Part shown: positions 21,213 through 33,950 of the stretch, one piece after another
Position numbering within the stretch: position 1 is the stretch's first letter
Layout: each line of letters starts with the position of its first letter
Source: Rhytidiadelphus loreus
Taxonomy: Eukaryota > Streptophyta > Bryopsida > Hypnales > Hylocomiaceae
Assembly: GCA_947034895.1 (NCBI GenBank)
Contig: OX344764.1
Span: 50,139,348 to 50,203,347 of the forward strand
Reading direction: 5' to 3'
DNA: 64,000 nt
The notes under the pieces: model-generated
Told to the model about the DNA's origin: nothing
The model's input: the letters and a program-made list of their open reading frames with translations, nothing else
Database searches by the model: none
Position numbers and translations under genes: made by a program

Positions 21213-22127
21213 CGTGATGTGGGCCATCTGTTAGTTAAAAAATAGGCATCTATTTATTTTCATATTAGTTCTATAATGGGAGTTTAGAACTTAAAGGTTG
21301 ATTAGTGGTTATTTTTTAGTTAGCTTTTACATTAGCTTTTTAAGATTATATTTTTATAGTTAGAATAGTTTCTAACTATTTTTATATAATAAACTTTAAA
21401 AAAAGAAATTTTTAAAGGACAATAAAGATTGTAGAGACATATTTATATGGAAAATAAAATATTATTGAGTGGAAATATATTAGATTGTTTTAATATATTA
21501 ATAATATTCAGGGTGGATTTCTAAGTTTGAGAATTGTGATTTGATTGGGTATTGGAATTAAGGTTTCTTGGTCATTGACATTTCTGTTTTTTCACAAACA
21601 TTTACCACAGCCAGAAGCCCCGTGCTTTTTTGAAAAGACCACAAACTTCACGACAACATACCCGGACTTATTTTTTTTTTGGAGCCCGCTCAAGTTCAAA
21701 TTCTACGTATTGCAAGGGCCTGGTAATTGACCGGAGACTTACTAGTCCGTCAACCAGTCAACCAGCCAACCAGGAAGTGCCACGAAAGACGGACGTGGAA
21801 CTCGACACTTGTACGATCAGGGGAACCACATGAGCGCGACAGGGAACAAGCCCTACGACCCAGAGAACCAAGGGAACGCACGGTTCCCTTGCCAATAATA
21901 CTGAGCACTTTCTCTCGGGAGTCGGGACCGGCCTCCTTCAGCCTCCTTCATCATCACAATCGATCCAGTTGCTCACGATTTTCTCAATCGCTGCTTCAGT
22001 ACAATCGTCTCTCTCCATTGTTGTTTTATAAAAAAACCCACTTTCACGAACCGATTTCATACCATTTGCAAAACATTTGCAAACAATTTGCAAACAATTT
22101 TGGTCTACTACAACCACGCTCTCGTGA
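21213..22127 (+). promoter_or_regulatory. Upstream region and probable promoter of the VAD1-like gene
   Basis: The sequence changes from AT-rich to mixed composition at about 21590. A TATA-like TATAAAAA lies at 22027-22034, 94 bp before the start codon, which gives a short leader. Between them TTTGCAAA-type units (ATTTGCAAAAC, ATTTGCAAAC, AATTTGCAAAC) repeat at about 22067-22100. No other element is identified. Confidence 0.45.
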
Positions 22128-25100
22128 ATGAATGCCACAGCCAGCAGCAAGGATGGCGCCATGGCCGTGGACGACGAGACCACTCTGCAAGTGAGTCTCC
22201 ACACACGCTACAATTCTTGGCTCTCGTTGCTGAGAATTTTCTCGTTTCGTGGTCATATGTGCTTTTGTAATTGCGCTTTGAGCTTGCTTGCGGCAATTGT
22301 AATTTGGTGAAAAATTCGGGTGTTAGAAGTGTGTGGGTTTCATTTCTTTCCTTTTCTTTTAAATTTGCGTGAGTCGATCGATGAAGGCTCTGGGAGTTGA
22401 GATTGTGAGTTAATGTGGGTTCTGAATTAGAGAGCTCTCAAGATTTCTACCCTACTCTGTATGTCTCTCGTGAGAATGGCATATGTAGTTTGGGTTTGGG
22501 TTTGATTGGGGAGTTGTTGCACGTTGGGTCTTGTGCACATTGCCTAGGTTTCGGGTTTTCGGGTAGGAGGTTCTTTAATTTCGTGTTGCTGAGTGCGATT
22601 CTAGTACAGGGGAGGAGGTTTGGGATTAGGTCGCGTGAGAGGACTCGAGGTTGGATTCTCTCTTCTTTTGGTACATTGTCCAATGGTTATTTGTATATGT
22701 GCTCATTGCAGTACCTGATTGTGTTTTTTACTTCAATTTTTGCTGCAGAATCAGAAAACGCTCAAGAGCGAGGAGTACAGACAATTGTTCCATTTGCCGC
22801 CTGAAGAGGTGCGCGAGTTTGCAGTCTAACACCTTCTGGTGATGCGTAAGGGGTTTGAGTTTTGAAGAGAGAAACTGTTTGTGTTGGTATTGATGGAATT
22901 AAACTGGAATGCCGGGTATTAAAGCCTTGCTTGCGTCATTTGAAACCCTAGCCAGAAAACTTCAATCGTCGATCTGAATACCGAGAATCAGAACATGAGT
23001 ATTAGCTTATTAGAAGCGTATTGTTCATAGCTTCCCAACAAGGTATCACTCGCATGACTTGACCCAGAATGCTCAAAGTAATGGACCGATTGTTGGCTCT
23101 CTGTGTAGACTGTTGTTATGTTAGCTGTGCTCTTTCAATTGCTTGCTGTGATCTCAACTCTTGCTGTGACTTAGGAGGTGTATAATAGCTATTTAGAGGC
23201 GCATTTTCAGGAGCTTTCCAAAAAAATATCACTCGAAGCATTTGGTTGAGAGTTGAGCACGAAATCTCAGTTTGAAATTCTTAGTGCAACAAATTGATTA
23301 CGTCATGATTTGTCAACAAATTGTCTAATTTGCTAGGTCTTTTTGTTCAACCGGTGGTCTGGTTAAAAAGAGACAGGAATACTGATGTAGCTGCTTGGTC
23401 CTGTTTCGCAGACTTTGATTGCGGACTTCAACTGTGCGCTTCAAAAGAAGATATTGCTTCAGGTACGAGCACCAAGAACTCAGCTGCCATTGTTTCCATG
23501 AGCTTATGCTCGTTAATTCTTTTGCTTTTTGTTCTGGAGAGTTGTTTTAGGGTAGATACTAGGTTTTGCCTTTACTATCGTGATACATGCAGGTTAAGCT
23601 TGTAGACGTTGTCATGCCATGATCTCTCGAAATTTCTGCTTGGCGGGTCGATGACTCTCATCTGCAATGACGGGGTTGTTGAATAACAGGGTCACATGTA
23701 CCTCTTTGAACGCTACGTGTGTTTTTACTCCAACATCTTTGGTTATGAAAAGAAGGTACTCCTCAGGATGCTGATCCTTGCTGGTTTTCTATGATTCAAT
23801 GTTCTGCTTCTGAAGTGGAAACCTGTATGTGCCTCCGTTAAGATGAAATTCGACACCATAGCAACGTTGCAAAATTCCCTTTCACATTTGAATCAAGGTT
23901 TTCTTTAAAATTAGACTGTTTCAGAATCTTTTCGACAGCACCGTAAAGATAATCCTTCCCATGATTCTTGGGGAGACCTCCTTATGATCATTGTGACAAT
24001 AGAATGACCTCTTCATTAATCTTTGGAACGATTATCTCTATGGTGTCGTCTAAAGGTCCCTGAATTGGTCTAGTTTTACTGGAATCCTTGTTATATGAAA
24101 AGTTTCCCTGATAGATTTATTGACGGATTTGGAAGTTTAGAACTCGTGAACTGCCCTCCTTGACTACGAATTGAACATTGATTTGGCAGAAAATAGTTCC
24201 TCTTAAGGATGTAACTTGTGTGCGCAAGGCTAGGACAGCTAGCGTCTTCCCAAATGCTATCGAGATAGTCTCCTGGGGCAAAAAGGTATTATTATTGTGT
24301 GCTACTTTTCAGAACAGCTTTTATGTAAAAGTTGGTTTAGGTTTAGGTTTAGAGACCAGCTGGTTTAGGTTTTGTGCCGTCCCTGGTGTCGTTTGTATTG
24401 CTTTATATCGTTTGTATCTCTATTTCGCAATATCCCTGAGCGATTGCCCTTTATGGCGTGCTGCACAATTGTTGTTAATAAGTTTCCCGTGTAGCTTTGT
24501 GTTGAACTAAAAGCATATCTGTTTTGTCGTTGTGCAGCACTTTTTTGCATCTTTTCTCTCTCGTGATGAAGCTTTTCGCTTGATCATTGATGGCTGGGTC
24601 CAGCATAGCAGCTATGCAAAGCTTTCCCTACATTCGCAAGGGTCTCTGGCTTCACTTGCAATGGTATTCTTAATGACAACCTGGTTTGATCATCGAGGAT
24701 TACCTCAGTTAGGGATAAACTATTGTGAAAAAACTTTTGTGCGATATTTTCATCGTTTGATCTCTCTTTGCACCGTAAATAGCAAATTATTTTGACAGGA
24801 TTTCGTTAAAAGATTATAGGATTGTTATTTGTTAATTCGCAGAATTGATGGCCTGGTGTTTGGAAACAGAGTCCACAATCTAGGACGACTTCTGGAGCAG
24901 ACAGTGGAGCCATTACTCAAAGTGCCTTGAGAAGTCCTCTGTTGATGACGCGGCTTGAGGCAGCGGGAAACTATGAGAGCAGGTAGAACTAGTATGTGCT
25001 AAAACACCTCATGTGTAGCTCTACCTCTCGCCATGTGTAGCTCTTCTTGAATAATTTAACCCGTACTAATGTGTGGATCAGGGTAGTGCATTTGTTGGCT

Positions 25101-28100
25101 TTGGTGATAGATTGCTGGTTCCATGTTCATAATTACATTCATAAATAGTATAATGCAATGCAGTCGACTTTTTGCAATTCGCTCATTAATGTGGATATCG
25201 TTTGTTTGTATCTGCTTTATACATGCAATCGTATTTCCCCTCAGCTCTTCCTGAAAGAAAAGATTCCAGATCCTCATTAAGGCGTGTGTGCGCAGAGTGG
25301 ACGAGATGGCTGCCAAACTTTCAGCATCTGCAGAAGCAGCAGAGAGTGGAGGACCTCCGGAGAATGGAAGTTCTCATGCAATAAATGAGCTTTATGGTGG
25401 AGACCGCATGCTTGAAGATGAAGGGACCCCCAGGAGCAGTACTAGCAGTGTTGGCCAGCAGCATTCTCCGATCTGGGAAGTAGAAGATAGCGATGCTCCA
25501 CCATGTAAAGAACTGCCTCTACCCTTCATGACGTGGAATCCTATTTAAAACCTTATAATTTTGTGAAAATATGAATGTTGCAAGATATAGTGGAATTTTT
25601 GTTTACTAGTCTAGATTATTCTGCTGGTCACTTCTTGTTATCTTCTAGTTTCCGTCCTTTCTAGACCAACATAATTAAAATTCCTCGTTTTTTTCCTTTG
25701 GATGGATCTTTCAGCTGATACACCTCGTTGTTGGAGAATGCAGTGCCTGATAGCTACAAAACAGTCGCGGAAGCTGAGTTCCCGGTACGTCAAATTTTCA
25801 GCTCCAGTATTTCTGCTTTATCATATATACGTTTGTTTGTCAGATGTCAGCTTTGAATGTATTTCATGATTTCACTACAGATAAATGTTCACTTTAATGT
25901 CTATGAGGCGTCCATCCTACCTAGCTGATCAACTTATTTGGACATATGTAATGTCACCTATGGCATATATTGAAGCAATGTCGTATTGAAAGTTCGAGGC
26001 TGTTAGTAACGTGGGATCTGAGAAAGTCTTCTCTTGTGCTGTAGCTGTATGCCACATGTTCTTTCAACATTTTTTTACCTGTTTATAGCATATTATGATA
26101 ATGCCTGGTTCTTAAATAATCTTTACACCATGACCGTCAACATACTCCTCTCTCACATTTAATTTTTCTACCAGGACAGACTTGTTTTTTTGGCAGCCGT
26201 CTTTTTAGTCACTGCACTACTTACTGTATCTAAAGTATACTCCCTATGTCGTCTAGGTGTCCTTGGAGTAAACAGTTTCGTAGCTTCATGCTTGGCACTA
26301 TTTCGTCCCATCTGCAGGTTGACGTAGAGGAATTCTTCCAATTGTTCTTCTCGGACGAAGGCGTAGCATTTTCAAAGGACTTTCACTCCGCATGTGGAGA
26401 TGAGGGTATGGTGCCCTTTCCAATCCAGTATCACTTGTCACGCTTCTGTTACAAGCAGCATGAGTACCTCTGAACAAGACTTCCAGTAAAATAAATCTGT
26501 GTTGGGAACTTTCTTTCATGAGTAGCAAGGTTGAGCAGAATGCAGCAATCGATTCCTTGTTTACCCGTTGAGTGAGTATAGTGAAATCATATCTTACATA
26601 GGCGTGTACACAGATTTCCGGTGTACGCAGTGGGTAAAGCACAGACAATTTGGACATGCACGGGACATCTCATTTCGACATCCCATTAACTTCTACTTCG
26701 GTATGTCGTGCTTCAGAGATCTATTGTCAATTATCTAGGTCAAGTATTGCGTCTATATTGGGCAGTTAATATCAATACTCTCCGTTCTTTTTCAATGGTA
26801 TGAACAAGTTTTTATTAGAATTAGACAGTTTCGGGAGATTTTAGACAACATTATAAAGTGAATGGAGAGGTTTTTCTGTAGTGAACTTAAAAACACAAAG
26901 GCCTCCCCAAGATAAGTAGAGTAACCTCTATGTGGTCATTTCAACCATATGGAGACCTTTCCAGGAATCAATGTGAATATTCACTGTATAATGTAGTCCA
27001 AAAGTTTCTGAAGTAGTCTTAAGTTTATTGAGAACTCTTGAGAGTATTTCTGCATTGCAACAGTTTTTTCTTTTCTGAGTTTTTGCTAATTGCCAGCTCT
27101 CTTGGTCTTGTCGTGTGGACTCCAAATCGAAAGTCTGAGTCATTTCACTTAAATTTATGATTGAATTTAAGTTCCACTCTGATGGGGATGCCGTGATTCA
27201 CAGGGCCAAAATCTACTTACTGTCACGAGTCACAGCGGTTTCGTGTATACAAGAACAAGTAATGAGCAACATCCTTTGGTTCCTTCTATTCATTTCTTGT
27301 TTGTTGAATTGATCCTTTGTTGTCCAGAGGTTTTCAGCTGAAGATCTAATACGATCTCAGAGGCATTTCCAATTGTCACAACTTTAAGATTCTCATATTA
27401 CATTTCGTGTTGGTTGTGTATGGCAGTTGCATGGTTCTAGAAACATCACAGCAGATGACTGACATTCCTTATGGTGACTATTTTCAAGTACAGGTATATA
27501 TCCCAAGAGCTTTTTGGGTACAAATTTAGTACTGGTATCACAAAGTATTTAAAGCTCTCTTCTAAGAAAGCCTAATAGGCTCGCTGGCCAAACAGAATGG
27601 CCAATTTCCAAGATGCTCAATTGCCGCCTGAAGTCTGTCAAATATTATGTCCATGGGTGTCGATTGGACCTGAATTCTTGTTTGATTTTCTGGTCGATGC
27701 AGGTGAGATGGGACGTGGAGCGGTTGTATGGGGATGATCAATGCCATTGTTTTGTGCGAGTGTCCATTGATGTTACCTTCTCCAAGAAAACCATGTGGAA
27801 GAGTAAGTGCTGTTTGTTTTCACCTTGATCGTTATGCTCGCATGCTCGCTGTCACCTCAACTCTGTATCGCTAGCTTAATATTCAAATTTGACGAGGATA
27901 TCAAATTTGGATATTCATCTAAAATGTCAGACTGAGCTCTTTTCGCACTTGCCCAACTTCCTTATTTTGGAGTAATTATTGAATGATATCTGTGAGTTTA
28001 TTCTGACCAGTATATTTGCATTCAATTCGAGACTGATCTTTGTTGTAATGCAAATTTTGCAGGCAAAATAGAGCAGGGAACTATCGATGAAAGTAAAGAG

Positions 28101-29855
28101 GCATATACCTCATGGATTCTACTGGTATGTAATAACATCATTTGCTTCCTGGAATTTCTGACTAAATATACATGCCCTTTTTGGAATCCATTTCAACTTC
28201 AGTACTCTTCCATCCTGTGCACAATGCTTTTGCTCACTTGCAACAGTAGCATTCTTAATGTTCTATGATCAAAATTCATCAGGCAAAAGCCGTTTTACAT
28301 GAAACGAAGTCATTGGCAGCCAAGCCTGAGGATGGTATTGTGCCTTCAGAATCAATTACAGGTAATTTCTATTTTCTGTTCTGCTCCTGTATCCCCGTAT
28401 TGTGGGTAGCATGATTGATAGTCACTTCATTTTCTTTTGGGACTTATGGAAGAGGGTACTAAAACGGTCAGGGACCTGATTCCGTCTCCTTTAGTGCTCC
28501 TTGTTACCAATAGCAACTCGTCTATCTGTTCATATATTTGGTTGGACGACTAGCGAGTGCTGTAAGCCTGACTTAGCTAAATGTCTATGGCCACTGATCT
28601 TTGAATGGCAATGGGGTTGTACATTGGCACTGTCCCTTCAATAGTGGTCTACAACCTCCACTTTGAATGATTGCATAAGAAATTATATTTTAAAATTTAG
28701 AAAAAGAATTAGTTTCAAAAAATTAGATTTGAACGGTCTTTTTTCCTAAAGTGATCTCTCCTCAGCTCTATTGAGTGATGTCCCAAAAAATCAACCCTCC
28801 TACATATTTGTTAAACTACTTTTAAGTGACGCAAATATTATTTTTTGCCGCAGGGCATGAAGTGCCGGAAGCAAAGTGTACCTGGAACGATGAGCCTGTG
28901 GACACAACTGAGGGGCTTTCAGAAACAAGTCAGGATACCATCAACGTCGATGCCGCAAGTAGAACTCCTCATAGTCAAGGGGGTTTGATATTCCTGAGTC
29001 AGCCGGAGTGGGCAACGAAAGCATCTTCTGCTGTAAAGAATGGCGTGTCGGCATCTCATAGAGGATGGCAGAAGCTGTCTGAGTTGGATTGGAAACGGCA
29101 TATGAAGCTGGTGCTGTTCATGTTAATTGCTGTGATAATTGTTTCCATGCAGGTAATGTTATTATTGACGCATTAGTAACCTCTCTTGTTCTGTAATTTA
29201 TCTTGGTTCTTTGGGTTTAATCATCATATTAGCTAAAATGGCAAAATTTCAAGAGATTGGCACTTTTCTAGGCGCCTGTCAGACGTGTACCGGTCCTAGT
29301 TTTTAGTGCTCTGTGCACTTGAATGTCACAATTTTGAAGCTCTGAAACACACCATTTTAGCTCATATGACCGTTTCAACCCGCTGAGAGGCTCTAGGAAG
29401 TTATCAGACGTATTACCAAGTCTTTCTACTAAATCAAGAATATCCATATATGTACTGTTTTTACAAGGATTGTGGACTGCAACTCTCTTCTGACTAGCCA
29501 ATTGGAGTGACACAAGTGCCTGGAAAACCGGACTCGGCATTTATGATCTTACAGTTTGCTGTGTGCCCTTTTGCAGGTTGGAATTATCATTGCCCTCATG
29601 TGGCCTCAGAATGTGAAACCTGCATACCATGACAATGAGGTGGGAAGCTGTTTTGGAGGTTCGGGAGGGGACGAAACTTTGGGATGGTTGGAAAGAAGGG
29701 TTCACCATATCAAGGAAGAGATCGCCATGACCGAACTGCGGTTGCAAGATTTGCATCTTGACCTTGCGGCACTCAAGAGTCACGCTGATCGGTTCCAAAG
29801 GCATCTGTCTCAAAGCATTGTAGAGTGTCGAACCACTCAGACAAGCAATTTGTAA
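22128..29855 (+). CDS. VAD1: VAD1-like GRAM-VASt membrane protein, 18 exons, 634 aa
   Basis: Exons by splice sites and phase: 22128-22190, 22749-22808, 23412-23462, 23690-23755, 24190-24285, 24538-24641, 24884-24982, 25296-25504, 25744-25784, 26318-26405, 26614-26700, 27204-27258, 27427-27493, 27703-27802, 28063-28124, 28283-28361, 28854-29152, 29577-29855. They sum to 1905 nt with no internal stop. Residues ~28-145 are a GRAM lipid-binding domain (EEYRQLFHLPPEE, DFNCALQ, GHMYLFERYVCFYSNIFGY, FPNAIEI, FFASFLSRDEAF). Residues ~252-416 are a StART-like VASt domain (FFQLFFSD, HPINFYF, FRVYKN, GDYFQVQ, FSKKTMWK). A transmembrane helix lies at ~528-550 (LVLFMLIAVIIVSMQVGIII), then a coiled-coil tail. 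The architecture matches Arabidopsis VAD1 and yeast/animal LAM/GRAMD1 sterol-transfer proteins at ER contact sites; VAD1 restrains vascular cell death and defence. The exon 6-7 junction (TAG acceptor at 24881-24883) is the least certain. Confidence 0.93.
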
Positions 29856-29900
29856 TCTATTTACACTTTCTTTAAATTTATTTTTATGAATAAAGAATCT
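29856..29900 (+). terminator. 3' UTR and poly(A) signal of the VAD1-like gene
   Basis: AATAAA lies at 29889-29894, 34 bp after the stop codon in a T-rich context, a standard plant near-upstream element. Confidence 0.6.
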
Positions 29901-29983
29901 AGAGCTGTGCTCTTTTTCAGTTGGTTGTAATTGTTGAGTAACACTTCATATCCTTTTTAGGCTTGAAACCTAGCTTTCAAACA

Positions 29984-30038
29984 CATCTAGTATCATTGAG
30001 ATCTCTTTAGTATCATCGGATCTCAATGATACTAGATG
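29984..30038. repeat. Perfect 20-bp inverted repeat with 15-nt loop
   Basis: CATCTAGTATCATTGAGATC at 29984-30003 is the exact reverse complement of 30019-30038. It sits about 130 bp past the VAD1-like gene. The loop contains a third partial copy (TAGTATCAT), so it may be the remains of a small palindromic element. Confidence 0.8.
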
Positions 30039-30335
30039 CTGAGAAGAACGCTTCGTATGGTTTTATCCTGGAACCTGTTGATCCAGTCAACTAGAAGAAC
30101 GCAAAGTTGTCGAATGTTTTGGGGCAACTCAAGATTCTCTTCATTCTTCAGGTTCCTTTAATTGTTTTCTCCAGGTGTTTGTGAGGGATTTTTTTAATTG
30201 CTTATCAGTTTTAACGTGGCTAGTTCTTTTGAAACTCAAGGTCTTTAATCCTGTAAGGACTGGCACATGACCAATGATTTCAAGCCTCAACTGTCATCAC
30301 TCTGTATGCTGCTGTTTGCTGCCATTTTGCAACTA
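30039..30335. other. Intergenic DNA
   Basis: I see no gene or repeat in this short stretch downstream of the hairpin. Confidence 0.4.
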
Positions 30336-30985
30336 GATATGAACAAAAAATTTAAAATTTATTTTTCAGAGATGAAGTCATATGTCTACTACAAGTTATA
30401 AAATTTTGAAGTTTTTTGGATAAAATTTGAAATTACTATGAATTTTAAGAAAAAGAAGAAGAAAATTCATATCAAATACAAAATATACTAAAAAAATATG
30501 AAATTTTAACCATAGATGTATATTATAGTGTACAACATCATGGTATAAACCAAAGTTATCTTGTCACTCTAAAATTAGAAAATCAATAAACAATGTTTTA
30601 TAGTCCTAAAGTTCATATTGCTATAAAATATTGAAATTTTGAATTTAAAAAAAATTCCAATTGGAGTGGAGACTACACTTTATTAGCTTTGTTTCATTAG
30701 TTGGACTCAAATTCAAAAAACATCATTTTTATAGCTTAAATTCACATCAAGAAAAAATAGTAAAAAACGGACAAAACACACTACAAGTATGACTTGTGGA
30801 TTGAGCATCTTCTTCTTTAGAAAATTCAATAAGACCATGATGAGGGACTTTGCAATAATATTCACTAAAAATGTACTCAAGTACCCTCCAAATAAATAAA
30901 TTGGATGAAAAAATATTTTTTTCCATCCTATTCTACGAAGTAGAGTCATCCATTGGATTTTTAGTGTCCATTGCAACTCTTCAAG
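30336..30985. repeat. Dispersed repeat, copy A
   Basis: Clearly related in the same orientation to 50641-51260, with shared blocks such as AAGTCATATGTCTACTACAA, GGATGAAAAAATATTTTTTT and TTAAATTCACATCAAGA. No ORF is credible. The related sequence at 50641 is also one arm of a long inverted repeat. Confidence 0.75.
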
Positions 30986-31347
30986 GTTAATTAACTAGTG
31001 AGGTGTAGAAATAAAGTAGAAATAGGCAACTTAATGGTACAATAATCCTACAAGTTGTCTATTGTGCCATTTAAAGAATTTTGCATAATATAGAATATAA
31101 TTGGCATTTTTTTGTCTAGCATATAATTAACATTCAATTCTTACACAACCCCAATCCATTGTACCAAAATTTCAGTTTCAAAAAAACAAAACTTTATTTT
31201 TGGTGAATTGTTTCATTTAATATTCATGGTTTTACATGATAATTGATTGAAAAACATTGGTAATAAAAAATTTAATTTATTTGCATATATATGTAGGAAA
31301 CATACATACATCTTTGATGTTAAAATACCACACACACACACCATTAA

Positions 31348-32160
31348 TCCCTAAATGCCCAAGCCTTTTGAAGTGTGTCTTTCCTATGAAAGAAGAACAT
31401 GGGCTTATAGTTATCCCTAATGAAGCAAATTTAATTTTTTTCGAAATATAACCATATAGATGTTTAAAGAGCTTGCTTATTAATGTGTTTTTCAATTTTG
31501 AGTGTGAAATTGCATAGTAGTTGTGAGATTATAACATGAAAAATTTATGTATTCTAATTTTAGTATATTGCCCCTCCTCACAATGTTTGAGAAATTTGCA
31601 TATAAGAATTTTCAGAGATTGGAGGTGACATGAACAAGTAGAAATTGTGTTGGCACACTAAAATGAACTTCAAAAAACCTTAAGTTCAAATGAAGAGCTA
31701 TCAAACTCATTACACAATCCACCTTACAATTGCTGAAATGCAATTCTTTTTTATAAGTAGAAATTGCAAATAACTCCAAATCAACACTTGCATGTTTAAA
31801 TTTTCAACAGCAAAAATCATAAAAACACTTTACTCTTCCTATTGGACCATTTTCAAAACAAATGGATAAGTACAATTTTTGAGATCTCAAATCAATTGAA
31901 ATTGGCAGATTTTGCTCATAGCCGAGAAATGTAGTAAATTTGGCAAGCTTTACACTTCACTAATGGTACATACATGTGTTTGAGGACCTCTCAATAATCA
32001 AATATTTACCTTTTTTTAGTGTAAAATGAAAGCTTCTAATAGTTAACCTTCAAAATTGTTTGTAAATTTCTTTTAAACAGTCAAAGGAATTTAATTGTCC
32101 ACAAGAAAAAGAGTCTAAAATTTTAGATTGTCTATATATGGTCAGTTGGACAATTAAAGG
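31348..32160. mobile_element. piggyBac-like MITE, copy A
   Basis: Flanked by TTAA at 31344-31347 and 32161-32164. The left end TCCCTAAATGCCCAAGCC and the inverted right end CCTTTAATTGTCCAACTG are moderately similar. The interior is homologous to 51324-52105 (blocks GGGCTTATAGTTATCCC and AGAGCTTGCTTATTA). It is noncoding, 813 bp. Confidence 0.7.
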
Positions 32161-32164
32161 TTAA

Positions 32165-32850
32165 GTAGCAAAAATATGATCTTTGAAAAGTTCAATGTAA
32201 GATGTCCAAACTTCAGTGCAAAATAGATATCTCTATATTTTAATCTTGCATTTAAAAAATTAAAATAAATTAAATGCATTGACTTTACCAGCAATAACAA
32301 CAATATATAAGGAATAAGGTCAATTTTTATTATTGTATGTATTTGAATTCTTGAAATCTAGTTTTATGGTATACTTTAAAAGTGAAAGAGTCAAACACTT
32401 TTATATGTGATAATTAATTTTGTTTGCATATTTTACTTCCATCAACTTATTTTTATTTCCAAATTGAGCATGATTTCTTCCATTTGTCATCATAAGGCTT
32501 ATTCTGGACATTTTCCGCTTTTTACTCTTACCTTCTCAACACTAAATATGAGAGACAATTAAATATTATGTAGGTACATCAACTGAAATTTTTTGGCCAT
32601 AAAACATTTATTCTGTAATGCTTGCCATTTTTTGTAATAAGGGTTTCAAACATGGAGATTAGTATTACAAACCTCGTACAATACATAACTAAAATTCAAT
32701 TTCTAACACATTGATAAAGAATACAAGCAAATACTCAATTCAATTAATTGGCAAAACAAGACTTTCAAATGGAATTCAAACTACAAGACCATAGAGAAAA
32801 AACAAATTCAAGAGACAAATGTCCTCTTAATTCCAATGTTTTGTATTTAT
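32165..32850. other. AT-rich intergenic DNA
   Basis: I see no gene, RNA or recognisable element in this stretch. Confidence 0.4.
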
Positions 32851-32854
32851 AACC

Positions 32855-33950
32855 CGTAAAGGACCAAGTGCTTGTTTAGGAAACATTTGGAAACTCAGAT
32901 AGGATCATATGAAGTCAATTTTTAACAGATGCTTTCAAAATTTTAACACAAGATAGGAACATTCACTAGCTTTATGGGAAATTTAAAGAAAATTCCAATC
33001 AGATGCTTGGACCAAAAGTTATGTTGCCCCAAAGAATCCAGGCAATTTGGGCATCTTTGGCAAAATTCCTCATTTACTTCTAAAATTTGTCATCTAGTTA
33101 ACTAATCTAATATAGTATATACATTTAAAAAAATAACTGCATTTAGCACAAAAATCTCATTCCAAAAGGAGTCAAACTCTACTAATCCTACTAGACAAGT
33201 TTGAAAAAAATGTTTTCATCTGACTTATTCAATATATAGTCATAATCAAACTCAAAATTAGATATGGAGTACTTCCTAACCAAACTATTTTGGGTGTTCA
33301 AAATTTTTGCCTTCAAACTCTATGACTTAGCTAACCTTTTCTTATTCCATCAAGCATAACTTTCATACACTATAAGAACCACATGTTTAATGTGACGTTT
33401 TCTCATCATTTTTTGTGATGGATTTTAGTGGACATTCAATATAGCAACTTGTGTTTTGATATCAATAATAACGTCCAATGGAACATCTGGATACCTACAA
33501 TTCTAAATGTCTCAGAAAAAGCGTGTTTCAATGTTTTGATTTTTAATAAACCAATAATAGAGAAATAAAAAGAATGAAAAATTGGCCATTTGTAAGGACT
33601 TGATGGTGATGAGATTTCACCAAAAAAATGAACTTGAAACCATCTTCAATGTTTAGAAGTGTGCACGCCATGGAGTCCCTTTTTTGGTCTATTTGCACAA
33701 ATGTGGAGGACATAATTAACATATTTTTTGATGCCCTTCATATGGAACATGCCCTACAGTGTGGGAATAGACCACCAAAATTTTAGCTCTAATATATTAC
33801 ATTTGGGTACTCTTCAGTACTAAAAACAAAAAACATGTAAAAGTGTGACAAATTAGAGGAATTGAATTTTAAATATAATATGACTTTTAATTTTTTTGAA
33901 AAATAATGGTTACTATCAATATCAAAACATCTAGAAATAATATTTTTAAT
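32855..33950. mobile_element. Diverged copy of the 2675-3969 piggyBac-like family
   Basis: It begins CCCGTAAAGGACCAAGTG after ATAA (a decayed TTAA) and then follows the reverse complement of 3969-2675, including CCAAAAGTTATGTTGCCC near 33011. The distal end is not identifiable, so the end coordinate is a guess. Confidence 0.5.

Noticed and set aside
22415..22842. ORFs of 60-130 codons upstream of VAD1 exon 2
   Set aside because: They lie in intron 1 and across the exon 2 boundary in other frames; the spliced model explains the region.
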